Origin: Polaribacter marinus
GTDB lineage: Bacteria; Bacteroidota; Bacteroidia; Flavobacteriales; Flavobacteriaceae
Reading direction: 5' to 3'
Assembly: GCF_022662535.1 (NCBI RefSeq)
Contig: NZ_JAKQYM010000007.1
Span: forward strand, 62,001-126,000
DNA length: 64,000 nucleotides
Shown: positions 36,347-45,006 of the stretch, in pieces
Layout of the letters: every line of letters begins with the position of its first letter
Position numbering within the stretch: position 1 is the stretch's first letter
Position numbers and translations under genes: made by a program
The notes under the pieces: model-generated
The model's database searches: none
The model's input: only the letters and a program-made list of their open reading frames with translations
Told to the model about the DNA's origin: nothing

Positions 36347-36898
36347 CTAAGTTGTAGCGATTTGATTTTTGATAACTGCTAAAGAATAAATTCTATTATC
36401 ATCAAATCCTTCATCTTTTCTTTCTGGTTGAAAAACAAAATCTTGTTTCTCTAACAACGCAATAGAAGCCATATTATTTTTGTGCGTAAAAGCTTCAATT
36501 GTTTTTAATCCAAGGTTTTTAAAACCAAAATTAACAACTTCTTTGAGTGTTTCAGTCATAAAACCTTTTTCTTGGTAGTTTGGATGTAATTCGTAGCCAA
36601 TTTCAGCATCTTTTTCTTCGATTCTAAAATTACGTAAACCAACAGTTCCAATTAACTCTTTATTTTGTTTTGACTCTATAACCCAAAATATGCCACTATT
36701 AGTACTAACTAAATTAGAAATTTGATCTATAAAAGCTCTAGCTTCTGAAAGGTTTTTGGGTATGTCTCGTTTTATAAACGTGTTTACACTTTTATTTGTT
36801 CTTAATCCAAAAATGGCTTTTGCATCGTCTAAATTTAAAGCTCTTAGGGTTAGCCTTTCTGTTTCTAAAATAGGGAAAATAGTAAAATCGAAATTCAT
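36347..36898 (-). CDS. GNAT-family N-acetyltransferase (RimJ/RimL-like)
   Basis: The 183-residue protein has the RimJ/RimL-type GNAT pattern: LETERLTLRALNLDDA at the start, IGTVGLRNF and IGYELHPNYQEKGFMTETLKE, the latter covering the acetyl-CoA pyrophosphate loop (Q/RxxGxG/A; here QEKGFM). It then has ANNMASIALLEKQDF-like NNMASIALLEKQDFVF. Substrate could be a ribosomal protein N-terminus or a small amine; sequence does not decide. Confidence 0.9.
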   Translation of the reverse strand: MNFDFTIFPILETERLTLRALNLDDAKAIFGLRTNKSVNTFIKRDIPKNLSEARAFIDQISNLVSTNSGIFWVIESKQNKELIGTVGLRNFRIEEKDAEIGYELHPNYQEKGFMTETLKEVVNFGFKNLGLKTIEAFTHKNNMASIALLEKQDFVFQPERKDEGFDDNRIYSLAVIKNQIATT

Positions 36899-36922
36899 TT
36901 AATACTGTTTTGTTTTAATTTT

Positions 36923-37219
36923 TTATTGTAAACTTATTTTTTTATCAACACTCCAAGCTTCTGGTTTATTGTTGAATAAAGCCTTAGTTTTTGCCCAAAC
37001 ATCTTTAAAAAGAGCTGAGTTTTTATAATTTTCTAAATCACTTTCATTTTCCCAATAAGAATAAGTAAAAAAGATTTCAGGATTATTTTTATCTTGATAA
37101 AGTTCTAATAAATTACATCCTTGAGATGCTCTGATGAATTCTTTTTTTGCCTCAAAGATTGATGAAAATTCTTCGATGTGTTTTGAGTGAAAACTCATTT
37201 TTACAATTCGTACAAACAT
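36923..37219 (-). CDS. Antibiotic biosynthesis monooxygenase (ABM)-domain protein
   Basis: A 98-residue dimeric ferredoxin-like ABM protein: MFVRIVKMSFHSKHIEEFSS, NLLELYQDKNNPEIFFTYSYWENESDLENY and SALFKDVWAKTK match the family. Members include heme-degrading and quinol monooxygenases, and many have no known activity. It starts 3 bp after the SAM hydrolase stop, so the two are co-transcribed. Confidence 0.87.
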   Translation of the reverse strand: MFVRIVKMSFHSKHIEEFSSIFEAKKEFIRASQGCNLLELYQDKNNPEIFFTYSYWENESDLENYKNSALFKDVWAKTKALFNNKPEAWSVDKKISLQ

Positions 37220-37222
37220 ATA

Positions 37223-38083
37223 TTAATTTAAAGATGTAAATTCTTTTTTAGGTTCTGTAATAAAATCAATAATAATGGAGTCTCTATAACCTAACCCTAA
37301 TAAAGTTGATGCTCCTCCAACGGTATCTAAATTGCTTCTGTAAATAGCAATTTCTAAATAACCAGCAGAATTAAAAAGTGCTAATTTATGCCCTTCATAT
37401 TGTTGGTTGGTATAAGAACTGTTGCTAGCAACTTCATTATATTTTGTGAATATTTTAGAAAAAGAATGATTTCTAGCATTGACTACAAAATCTCTTCCTT
37501 TGCCAATTTCTTTAAACATTTTATGACTAATGTTGGTAATTACATTTCCGTAATTATCAATATAAACAATACCTCCAATAATTTGATTTTGTTGTTGATT
37601 TACTTTTGGTTGGATTTCTATAATTTTCTTAAAGTCAAAAATTTCTTTTCCTATAACTGTTAAATTTCCTCCTCTGGCAATAAAACAAGCAACTTGTACA
37701 AAAACATCTAACACAGGAAAACTACTCTCTATTCTATCATGAATATTAATTTCTACAATTTTAGTAGGCTGAATTTCTGATGCAATCATAGAAATTAATC
37801 CATTATCAGGACAAACAAAAAAATGATTATCTAATTCGATTGCAATGTGCTTGTTGTCTTCACTCAATTCAGAGTCAACCCCAACAATGTGTATGGTTCC
37901 GTCCGGAAAACTCTTATAAGAATTTTTTAAAATATATGCTGTTTCGGTAATGTTAAAAGGAGAAATTTCATGTGTAATGTCTACAATTTTAGCATCAGAA
38001 AGCTCTGAGTAAATAGCTCCTTTTACAGCGCCAACAAAGTGGTCTTTGGTTCCAAAATCTGTTGTTAAAGTAATAAAAGACAT
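37223..38083 (-). CDS. SAM hydrolase / SAM-dependent halogenase-fold protein (DUF62)
   Basis: The 286-residue protein begins with ITLTTDFGTKDHFVGAVKGA, the signature of the S-adenosyl-L-methionine hydroxide adenosyltransferase family, which hydrolyses SAM to adenosine and methionine. The conserved Asp, the HIVGVDSELSE stretch, CPDNGLISMI and the C-terminal domain segment YIDNYGNVITNISH are present. It lacks the halide-binding loop insert of fluorinases as far as I can judge, so hydrolysis is the likely reaction. Confidence 0.9.
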   Translation of the reverse strand: MSFITLTTDFGTKDHFVGAVKGAIYSELSDAKIVDITHEISPFNITETAYILKNSYKSFPDGTIHIVGVDSELSEDNKHIAIELDNHFFVCPDNGLISMIASEIQPTKIVEINIHDRIESSFPVLDVFVQVACFIARGGNLTVIGKEIFDFKKIIEIQPKVNQQQNQIIGGIVYIDNYGNVITNISHKMFKEIGKGRDFVVNARNHSFSKIFTKYNEVASNSSYTNQQYEGHKLALFNSAGYLEIAIYRSNLDTVGGASTLLGLGYRDSIIIDFITEPKKEFTSLN

Positions 38084-38132
38084 TAAAAGATGGCTGTTAA
38101 TTAATTGTGTAAAAGTTGTTAACTATTTTACG

Positions 38133-38140
38133 CAAATCTA
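38133..38140 (-). promoter_or_regulatory. Candidate -7 element for the SAM hydrolase gene
   Basis: On the minus strand this reads TAGATTTG, an exact TAnnTTTG match 49 bp upstream of the ATG at 38083. No convincing -33 element is seen. Confidence 0.4.
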
Positions 38141-38211
38141 ATCATTTTAGAAAATTTATTCGCTATTTTTAGTTGAAATATAATTGTGATCAATTTATAA
38201 AAAATAAACAT

Positions 38212-39165
38212 TTGAACGAACGCATAATCGAGTTAACGGAAATAAGCCCAAAAGATTTCTTTGGCGCTCAAAATAGTACAATTGAGCAACTAAAAAGATA
38301 TTTTCCTAAAATCAAAATTGTAGCTAGAGGCTCAAAATTAAAGATCTACGGAGAAGCAGAACTTTTAGATGATTTTGAAATCCGTTTAGAACGTTTGATA
38401 AAGTATTTCAATCGTTATAATAAGTTAGACGAAAATAGTGTTGAACGCATTTTAACTTCAAACGGAAATGAAGAAAAAACAATTGCTTCTAAAAAAGCAA
38501 AAGATGTTTTAGTTCATGGTGTAGGCGGAAAGTTGATAAAAGCTCAGACAGATAATCAACGTAAAATGGTTTCTTTGATGGGAAAAAACGATATGCTTTT
38601 TGCCGTAGGACCAGCGGGAACAGGAAAAACATATACCGCTGTAGCTTTGGCTGTAAAAGCTTTGAAAGAAAAAGAAGTTAGGCGAATCATATTAACCAGA
38701 CCCGCTGTAGAATCTGGAGAGAATCTAGGATTTCTTCCCGGTGATTTAAAAGAGAAGTTAGATCCTTATATGCAACCCTTGTACGATGGATTAAGAGATA
38801 TGATACCTCATGAAAAATTAGAATCATATTTAGAAAAAGGAGTTATTCAAATTGCACCTTTGGCTTTTATGCGTGGTAGAACTTTAGACAATGCATTTGT
38901 AATTTTAGATGAAGCACAAAATACAACCCACAATCAAATGAAAATGTTCTTAACAAGAATGGGGAAAAGTGCAAAATTTATTATTACTGGTGATCCTGGA
39001 CAAATAGATTTACCTAGAAAACAAGTCTCAGGATTAAAAGAATCTTTACTTGCTTTAAAAGATATTGAAGGAATTGCACAAGTATATTTAGATGATAAAG
39101 ATGTGGTAAGGCATAAATTGGTAAGAAAAATTATTGGTGCCTATAAAAGCATAGAAACAGAATGA
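38212..39165 (+). CDS. phoH: PhoH-family ATPase
   Basis: PhoH-like proteins are P-loop ATPases linked to RNA metabolism. Walker A is GPAGTGKTYTA, Walker B is FVILDEAQN, and sensor segments FIITGDPGQIDLP follow. An N-terminal KH-like region (about 20-80) is typical. I place the start at the TTG of 38212 (LNERIIELTEISPKDFF), because homologues begin with this NERIIELTE stretch. The frame is open to a TTG at 38173, which would add 13 residues (KYNCDQF...). With the chosen start the protein is 317 residues, the family norm in Flavobacteria. The next gene overlaps by 4 bp. Confidence 0.9.
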   Translation: MNERIIELTEISPKDFFGAQNSTIEQLKRYFPKIKIVARGSKLKIYGEAELLDDFEIRLERLIKYFNRYNKLDENSVERILTSNGNEEKTIASKKAKDVLVHGVGGKLIKAQTDNQRKMVSLMGKNDMLFAVGPAGTGKTYTAVALAVKALKEKEVRRIILTRPAVESGENLGFLPGDLKEKLDPYMQPLYDGLRDMIPHEKLESYLEKGVIQIAPLAFMRGRTLDNAFVILDEAQNTTHNQMKMFLTRMGKSAKFIITGDPGQIDLPRKQVSGLKESLLALKDIEGIAQVYLDDKDVVRHKLVRKIIGAYKSIETE

Positions 39166-39782
39166 TAAAAATAACAAAAGAGAAATTAGATTTACAAGAT
39201 TATTTTTACATTGGTTATTTGTATTTAATTATTTTAGGAATTGTAAGCGATGCAATTTTTTATGGGATATTTGGTGTTTCTTATTTGAATTATACAACAA
39301 TTTTAGATGCGTTAATCTCTCCTTTAAGTTTATTAGCTAATAATTGGGTTTTATCATTTTTCTTAATATTTATGTTTGGTTTAATGTATCTGTATTTTAC
39401 AAGATGGATGCCAAAATTGTATAAATATCTAAGAGTTAAAAAATGGTATCAAAAAATATATAATATCAAAAAATGGGATAAAAGGTATGAAAAGTTAGAA
39501 GATAAGAAAAACTTAATACCGGGGTTAATGATTTTATTTTTCTTACTTTTTGTTTCAATGAGAACAGGAATGGGACTAGGAATGAAACATAAATATCAAA
39601 CTAAAGAAATCAGTCCAAATTATACGCTTGTTTTTAAAAACAATGAAAAATTAGATGTTAGAAAAATTGGTCAAAATTCTGCTTATTTCTTTTATTTTAT
39701 TCCTGGAGAAACAGAGATAACAGCTACCCCAATTTCAGATAATTTAAAGCAAATAAAACGTTTAAAAAAGAAGAAAAAATAA
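39162..39782 (+). CDS. Hypothetical integral membrane protein
   Basis: A 206-residue protein with no family that I recognise. Three hydrophobic segments are visible: about 16-38, 57-78 and 117-135. A basic cytoplasmic-looking stretch ([21 protein letters not shown]) lies between the second and third. The C-terminal about 60 residues are polar and end in a lysine run (RLKKKKK). The ATG overlaps the phoH stop by 4 bp, so translation is coupled to phoH, but no functional link is evident. Confidence 0.7.
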   Translation: MIKITKEKLDLQDYFYIGYLYLIILGIVSDAIFYGIFGVSYLNYTTILDALISPLSLLANNWVLSFFLIFMFGLMYLYFTRWMPKLYKYLRVKKWYQKIYNIKKWDKRYEKLEDKKNLIPGLMILFFLLFVSMRTGMGLGMKHKYQTKEISPNYTLVFKNNEKLDVRKIGQNSAYFFYFIPGETEITATPISDNLKQIKRLKKKKK

Positions 39783-39795
39783 CTTTTTAAATTAC

Positions 39796-39803
39796 TATTT
39801 TTG
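39796..39803 (+). promoter_or_regulatory. Candidate -7 element for purC-fabV
   Basis: TATTTTTG is an exact TAnnTTTG match with a leader of about 20 nt before the purC ATG. No clear TTG is found at the -33 distance. Confidence 0.45.
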
Positions 39804-39828
39804 CACAAACAACAACACAACAATTATA

Positions 39829-40788
39829 ATGAATACAATTAACGAAACTAACTTTCAGTTTCCAAACCAAAAGTCTGTTTATAAGGGAAAAGTAAGAGAG
39901 GTTTATAATATTAATGATGAACTTTTAGTGATGGTTGCCACAGATAGGTTGTCTGCTTTCGATGTTATTTTGCCACGTCAAATTCCGTTTAAAGGTCAGA
40001 TTTTAAATCAGATTGCAACAAAGATGATGAATGAAACAGCTGATATTGTTCCGAATTGGTTAATTGCCAATCCAGATGAAAATGTTGCTGTTGGTCATTT
40101 ATGTGAACCATTTAAAGTAGAAATGGTCATTCGTGGATATTTATCTGGACACGCCGCAAGAGAATATCAATTGGGTAAAAGAGTTTTATGTGGTGTAGAA
40201 ATGGCAGAAGGATTAAAGGAAAATGATAAGTTTCCAACTCCTATAATAACGCCATCTACAAAAGCAGATAACGGAGCACACGATGAAGATATTTCTCGTT
40301 CAGATATTTTATCAAAAGGAATTGTTTCTGAAGAAGATTATTTAGTTTTAGAAGATTTTACACGTAAACTGTTTGAAAGAGGAACCAAAATTGCTGCTTC
40401 TAGAGGTTTAATTTTAGTAGATACTAAATACGAATTTGGAAAAACCAAAGAAGGTAAAATTGTTTTAATTGATGAAATTCACACACCAGATTCTTCTCGT
40501 TATTTTTACGCAAAAGGCTATCAAGACAGACAAGATAAAGGAGCATCTCAAAAACAATTGTCTAAAGAATTTGTAAGACAATGGTTAATTGAAAACGGAT
40601 TTCAAGGAAAAGAAAATCAGCAAATACCTAAAATGTCTGATGAGAAAATTATAGAAATCTCTAATAGATATATAGAATTATACGAACAAATTACTGGAGA
40701 AGTTTTTGTAAAAGCTTCAACAGAAAATGTATTAAATAGAATAGAGAAGAATGTGAATTCTTTTTTAACAAACAAAAACAAACAATAA
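39829..40788 (+). CDS. purC: Phosphoribosylaminoimidazole-succinocarboxamide synthase
   Basis: PurC joins CAIR and aspartate with ATP to form SAICAR in de novo purine synthesis. The 319-residue protein has the family motifs YKGKVREVY at the nucleotide loop, [35 protein letters not shown] and [12 protein letters not shown]. Length fits the longer yeast/Bacteroidota-type enzyme. Its stop overlaps the fabV start by one base (TAATG), coupling translation. Confidence 0.97.
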   Translation: MNTINETNFQFPNQKSVYKGKVREVYNINDELLVMVATDRLSAFDVILPRQIPFKGQILNQIATKMMNETADIVPNWLIANPDENVAVGHLCEPFKVEMVIRGYLSGHAAREYQLGKRVLCGVEMAEGLKENDKFPTPIITPSTKADNGAHDEDISRSDILSKGIVSEEDYLVLEDFTRKLFERGTKIAASRGLILVDTKYEFGKTKEGKIVLIDEIHTPDSSRYFYAKGYQDRQDKGASQKQLSKEFVRQWLIENGFQGKENQQIPKMSDEKIIEISNRYIELYEQITGEVFVKASTENVLNRIEKNVNSFLTNKNKQ

Positions 40789-41975
40789 TGATTATAGAAC
40801 CAAGAACAAGAGGATTTATTTGTTTAACAGCACATCCAACAGGTTGTGAGCAAAATGTAATTGAACAAATAGAATATGTAAAATCAAAAGGACTTATTAA
40901 TGGCCCAAAAAAAGTGCTAGTAATTGGATCGTCAACTGGATTTGGATTGGCATCTAGAATATCTAGTGCTTTTGGATCTGATGCTGCTACAATTGGGGTC
41001 TTTTTTGACAAGCCTTCTGCACCTGGAAAAACAGGTTCTGCAGGTTATTACAATACAGCAGCTTTTGAAAAACATGCTCATAAAGCAGGTTTATATGCAA
41101 AAAGTATAAATGGTGATGCGTTTTCTAATGAAATTAAACGCAAAACTATGGATATGATTAAAGAAGATTTAGGTCAAGTAGATTTGGTTATTTATAGTTT
41201 GGCTTCACCGGTAAGAACACACCCAGATACAGGAGTTCGATACAAATCGGTATTGAAACCAATAGGAGGAGTATTTTCTAATAAAACAGTAGATTTTCAT
41301 ACTGGAAAAGTATCAGAAATTTCTATAAAACCAGCAGAAGGAGATGATGTTGCAAATACAGTTGCAGTTATGGGTGGTGAAGATTGGAAAATGTGGATGG
41401 ATGCATTAAAATCTGAGAATTTATTGTCAGAAGGAGCAACTACTGTTGCCTATTCTTATATTGGCCCAAAACTAACAGAAGCTGTTTATAGAAAAGGAAC
41501 CATTGGAGCTGCAAAAGATCATTTAGAAGCAACAGCATTTACTATTTCAGATGATTTAAAATCTATTGGAGGAAAGGCATATGTTTCTGTAAATAAAGCA
41601 TTGGTAACCCAAGCTAGTTCTGCAATTCCTGTAATTCCTTTATATATTTCGTTGTTGTATAAAATCATGAAAGCAAACGGAACTCATGAAGGTTGTATCG
41701 AACAAATTCAACGTTTGTATAGCCAAAGACTTTTTGGCGGAAACTTAGATTTGGATGATAAAGGAAGAATAAGAATTGACGATTTGGAAATGCGTGAAGA
41801 TGTACAAGCCGAAATTGATAAATTATGGCAAACTGCATCTACAGAAAACTTAGCTGAAATTGGAGATTTAGAAGGATATAGTAATGATTTCTTTAATTTA
41901 TTTGGTTTTAAAGTTGATGGAGTTGACTATGAGGCAGATGTTAATGAAATGGTAGCCATTCCAAGCGAAAAGTAA
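40788..41975 (+). CDS. fabV: Trans-2-enoyl-[ACP/CoA] reductase FabV
   Basis: FabV is the NADH-dependent enoyl reductase that can replace FabI in fatty-acid synthesis and is intrinsically triclosan-resistant in characterised members. The 395-residue protein has the N-terminal NADH site VLVIGSSTGFGLASR, LVIYSLASPVR, and the diagnostic Tyr-x8-Lys catalytic pair (YRKGTIGAAK). Its pairing with purC by a one-base overlap is transcriptional, with no pathway link known to me. A terminator follows. Confidence 0.96.
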   Translation: MIIEPRTRGFICLTAHPTGCEQNVIEQIEYVKSKGLINGPKKVLVIGSSTGFGLASRISSAFGSDAATIGVFFDKPSAPGKTGSAGYYNTAAFEKHAHKAGLYAKSINGDAFSNEIKRKTMDMIKEDLGQVDLVIYSLASPVRTHPDTGVRYKSVLKPIGGVFSNKTVDFHTGKVSEISIKPAEGDDVANTVAVMGGEDWKMWMDALKSENLLSEGATTVAYSYIGPKLTEAVYRKGTIGAAKDHLEATAFTISDDLKSIGGKAYVSVNKALVTQASSAIPVIPLYISLLYKIMKANGTHEGCIEQIQRLYSQRLFGGNLDLDDKGRIRIDDLEMREDVQAEIDKLWQTASTENLAEIGDLEGYSNDFFNLFGFKVDGVDYEADVNEMVAIPSEK

Positions 41976-41996
41976 CTTTTAACTTAAACGAACTTA

Positions 41997-42030
41997 AAAC
42001 CTCACAGATGCTTTAATTTGTGAGGTTTTT
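41997..42030 (+). terminator. Terminator of purC-fabV
   Basis: AAACCTCACA pairs with TGTGAGGTTT around a 12-nt loop, followed by TTATTTTTT. It begins 22 bp after the fabV stop. Confidence 0.88.
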
Positions 42031-42062
42031 ATTTTTTCTTATATCTTTAACAAATTTGTAAA

Positions 42063-42545
42063 ATGAAAGCTGTAACGGTAAAAAAAATCAAAGATGAATT
42101 AGCTCATCAATCTACATCAGAATTGATTGAGCTGTGTTTACAACTGTCAAAATTTAAAAAAGAAAACAAAGAATTACTAACCTATTTGTTGTTTGAATCT
42201 CATAATGAAGAGAGATATATAGAAAGTGTAAAAGCATATGTAGATGAACTTTTTGAACAGATAAATATTAAGAGCTATTTCTATATCAGAAAAAGTGTTC
42301 GTAAAATTTTAACGCTTACTAAAAAGTACATTAGATATTCTAAAAAGAAAGAAACAGAAGTAGAATTATTACTTCATTTTTGTCGGAAATTAAAAGATTT
42401 TAAACCCTCAATAAAAAAGAGTCCGAGATTGATCGCTACTTTTGATAGGCAAATAATTTTAATCAAAAAAGCAGTAGAAACACTGCATGAAGATTTACAA
42501 TATGATTACCAACTTGAATTAAATAACCTGGCAGAAAATGCATAA
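42063..42545 (+). CDS. Hypothetical cytoplasmic protein, first of a pair
   Basis: A 160-residue, highly charged, all-helical protein, rich in Lys and Glu, without signal peptide or membrane segment. I do not recognise a family. Helical hairpins can be followed at about 20-48 (LIELCLQLSKFKKENKELLTY), 55-90 and 95-145. It overlaps the next gene by 8 bp, so the two are co-translated and may act together. Confidence 0.65.
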   Translation: MKAVTVKKIKDELAHQSTSELIELCLQLSKFKKENKELLTYLLFESHNEERYIESVKAYVDELFEQINIKSYFYIRKSVRKILTLTKKYIRYSKKKETEVELLLHFCRKLKDFKPSIKKSPRLIATFDRQIILIKKAVETLHEDLQYDYQLELNNLAENA

Positions 42546-42906
42546 AGAAAGACCCGTTTTATCAGGTTTAATTAAAGAAGGAACTAGAGATTTAGAACAA
42601 TTTCAAAATCATGTAGTAAGACCAATTATAAAAATGCAACATACATTGTTAATTGCTTTTTTAAAAAATCATCTTGAAAAAAGAAAAGTAGATTTTTCTG
42701 TTTTACCAGATAAGAAAAAGAGAAGTAAAGTTTCTTCATTTTTTAAAACAGATAATAATTTTAAAAATATCATACTAGGTTTTATTGTTGGACATTTTTC
42801 TGTAGAAGAGTTTGATTTTTATTTAGAAAACTCATCAGAAATAAATAGAAGAATTTTGCAAATAACTTTGCAAAGAATTAAAGATAGTATTGGTGAATTG
42901 CAATAA
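42538..42906 (+). CDS. Hypothetical protein, second of a pair
   Basis: A 122-residue protein with no family that I recognise. It starts RPVLSGLIKEGTRDLEQFQN, has a moderately hydrophobic helix (HTLLIAFLKNHLEK) and a second hydrophobic stretch (NIILGFIVGHFSVEEF). It looks soluble and helical. The 8-bp overlap with the preceding gene and the terminator directly after it define a two-gene unit. Confidence 0.65.
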   Translation: MHKERPVLSGLIKEGTRDLEQFQNHVVRPIIKMQHTLLIAFLKNHLEKRKVDFSVLPDKKKRSKVSSFFKTDNNFKNIILGFIVGHFSVEEFDFYLENSSEINRRILQITLQRIKDSIGELQ

Positions 42907-42942
42907 AAAAGCCGCTGTAATTTTTACAGCGACTTATATTTT
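42906..42942. terminator. Bidirectional terminator between the hypothetical pair and the terC-like gene
   Basis: CGCTGTAA pairs with TTACAGCG around TTT; the outer AAG/CTT pairs extend it past one mismatch. T-rich sequence follows on both strands (CTTTTTT on the minus strand), so it can stop both convergent units. Confidence 0.82.
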
Positions 42943-42963
42943 TATTGAAAAAATAAGTTTTAT

Positions 42964-43758
42964 TTACTTTTGCTCTGTTGCAAGTTTCTTTTGATATCTT
43001 CCTTGAACTACATCAACAATTATTAAAATAGCTAATACAAAATAGAAAGTTGTTTTACTCATTGGTACAATTTCTTCTTCGAAAATTTTAATATGTGCTA
43101 GATGTCCTCCTTCTGTAACTAGCATGATTCCAACAATAAAAAGGATAAAGAGTCCTAACACTTCATACATTCTGTTTTTTGATAAGAAAGTAGATATTCT
43201 ATCAGCCATCACAAGCATTAATAAACCACTAATTACAATAGCAATAGCCATTACAATAAAAGCAGTTGTAGAACTTTCTATTTCGCTAGTAAGCCCAATG
43301 GCAGCTAAAATTGAATCAAAAGAGAAGACTAAATTCATTAATACAATACTAGTAATAACTGCATTTGAAGATTTTGTGCTTCTGTCTGTAGCCATATCCG
43401 AAACTTCAAGTCCTTTTGTAGAAATCATATGCCAAATTTCTTTAATTGCTGTATAAATGATAAATCCACCACCTAATAAAACAATAATACTATGTCCGTT
43501 AAAAGCAAAATGTACCACATCTTTTATGCCTCCAGTTAAAAAAGAAAAAGGCTCTTGAAAAAACTCGATGATAGAAACAAGTATAAATAACAATACGATT
43601 CTTAATACGATGGCTATTAAAATTCCAACTTTTCTTACTCTTTTTTGATCGGCTTCTGGAGCTTTTTTAGATTCTAAAGAAATGTATAAAAGATTGTCAA
43701 ATCCTAATACTGCTTGTAGTAAAATTAGCATCAGTAATGTGAAAAGAATTCCTAACAT
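42964..43758 (-). CDS. TerC-family integral membrane protein
   Basis: A 264-residue protein with about seven membrane helices. The first helix contains LQAVLGFDNLLYISL and a later one SIVLMNLVFSFDSILAAIGL, the repeated FDN/FDS acidic motif expected for TerC/YkoY-type proteins. These have been linked to manganese export and metalation of exported proteins, and originally to tellurite resistance. No other ter genes are nearby, so a metal-export role is more likely than tellurite resistance. It has its own promoter and terminator. Confidence 0.92.
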   Translation of the reverse strand: MLGILFTLLMLILLQAVLGFDNLLYISLESKKAPEADQKRVRKVGILIAIVLRIVLLFILVSIIEFFQEPFSFLTGGIKDVVHFAFNGHSIIVLLGGGFIIYTAIKEIWHMISTKGLEVSDMATDRSTKSSNAVITSIVLMNLVFSFDSILAAIGLTSEIESSTTAFIVMAIAIVISGLLMLVMADRISTFLSKNRMYEVLGLFILFIVGIMLVTEGGHLAHIKIFEEEIVPMSKTTFYFVLAILIIVDVVQGRYQKKLATEQK

Positions 43759-43790
43759 AGTTTTTTATTGTTTGATGAGAGTTTCAACCT

Positions 43791-43821
43791 CAAATATATT
43801 TGGATTGTAGAAAATACACAA
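43791..43821 (-). promoter_or_regulatory. Promoter of the terC-like gene
   Basis: On the minus strand TTG (43821-43819) and TATATTTG (43798-43791) are 20 bp apart, a near-ideal Bacteroidota promoter. The ATG follows 32 bp after the -7 box. Confidence 0.7.
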
Positions 43822-43859
43822 TTTTTATTTACTTTAGTTTCAGGTCAAAAGGTTATTTA

Positions 43860-44630
43860 TTAAATAAAAAGATATTTCCATAAAATTCTTAAGCTTACAA
43901 AAGCAATTAAAATTGCGGTAGCTTTTTTTAGTTGTATAGGAGTATAGTTATTGTTACTGATTCTACTACCGATTTGTCCGCCAATAAAAACAGTGATTAA
44001 AAGGATTGATGTTAAGTTCCAGTCAATTACAAAATTAGGATTAGCATACTGACCAAGCAATCCTGCAAAAGAATTTACTAAAATAAAAACACTTGCTGTG
44101 GCTGCAATTTTTTTAGGGGTATCCCAATTTGTAAGATGCAAAAGCGGTGCTAAAAAAATGCCACCACCAATTCCTACCATTCCAGATATAAATCCAATAA
44201 TCCCTCCAAATCCACCGTTTTTAATAAGTTTCAAATTTGTTTTCTTTTCATCTGAAGAAATAATTCGTTTAGAGGCCCACATTGTAATGGCTGCAAATAA
44301 TAATGTAAATCCTAATAAAATAAAAAAGAATTGCTGACTAATTTTTAATTTTCCACCTAAATAAGCAAAGGGAATACTCAAGGAAATTAATGGAAGAACT
44401 TTTTTCCAATCAATCTTTTTCTGTTGATAAAATAAAAAAACATTACCAGAAACGACAACGATATTACATAAAAGTGCAGTGGCTCTAATTTGGGTGAAAA
44501 TAATTCCTGTTAAAGCTAAAATGGCTAAATAACTAGAACCGCCACCAAAACCTACAGAAGAGTATAAGACAGCAACGATGAAAAATAATAAAATAATATG
44601 CCAGTAAGTTATAATTATTTCTAGTATCAA
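43860..44630 (-). CDS. TauE/SafE-family membrane permease
   Basis: A 256-residue permease with about eight membrane helices in two repeats. The first repeat has SVGFGGGSSYLAILALTG and the second GFISGMVGIGGGIFLAPLLHL, the paired glycine-rich motifs of sulfite/organosulfonate exporters of this family. Substrate is likely a sulfur-containing or small organic anion, but this is family-level only. It is a lone gene, divergent from the DUF4212 symporter subunit. Confidence 0.9.
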   Translation of the reverse strand: MILEIIITYWHIILLFFIVAVLYSSVGFGGGSSYLAILALTGIIFTQIRATALLCNIVVVSGNVFLFYQQKKIDWKKVLPLISLSIPFAYLGGKLKISQQFFFILLGFTLLFAAITMWASKRIISSDEKKTNLKLIKNGGFGGIIGFISGMVGIGGGIFLAPLLHLTNWDTPKKIAATASVFILVNSFAGLLGQYANPNFVIDWNLTSILLITVFIGGQIGSRISNNNYTPIQLKKATAILIAFVSLRILWKYLFI

Positions 44631-44704
44631 GATTAATATTTTAACAATTTTATTAAGTTATTTTCAATTAGTTGTTTAAAGTTTTATATTGCTCTCAGTA
44701 ATCA

Positions 44705-44971
44705 ATGAAAAACAATATGGATTCATCAAAAGAAAAAAAATACTGGAAAAAGAATTTGAAATATTTATCAATATTATTATGTATTTGGTTTTTAGTTTCC
44801 TTTGTGTTTGGTATTCTTTTAGTAGATGAGTTAAATACTATTCGGTTAGGTGGTTTTAAACTTGGTTTTTGGTTTGCGCAACAAGGCTCTATTTATGTTT
44901 TTGTTATTTTAATTTTTGTTTATATCAAACTTATGAATCGGTTAGATAAAGAATTTGGATATAATAATTAA
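44705..44971 (+). CDS. DUF4212 small symporter subunit
   Basis: An 88-residue protein with two membrane helices (about 20-40 and 58-79) and a WKKNLKYLSILLCIWFLVSF opening typical of DUF4212 proteins, which are almost always encoded just before a cation:acetate symporter. It ends 35 bp before such a gene here. It is presumably a small subunit or assembly partner of that transporter (inference from conserved neighbourhood). Met5 is an alternative start. Confidence 0.9.
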   Translation: MKNNMDSSKEKKYWKKNLKYLSILLCIWFLVSFVFGILLVDELNTIRLGGFKLGFWFAQQGSIYVFVILIFVYIKLMNRLDKEFGYNN

Positions 44972-45006
44972 AGGTAAAAAAAATAAACAAGATAAGAAGG
45001 TAAATT

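Noticed and set aside
43795..43802. Plus-strand TATATTTG as a divergent promoter
   Set aside because: It is the palindromic reflection of the terC-like -7 box and no plus-strand gene follows.
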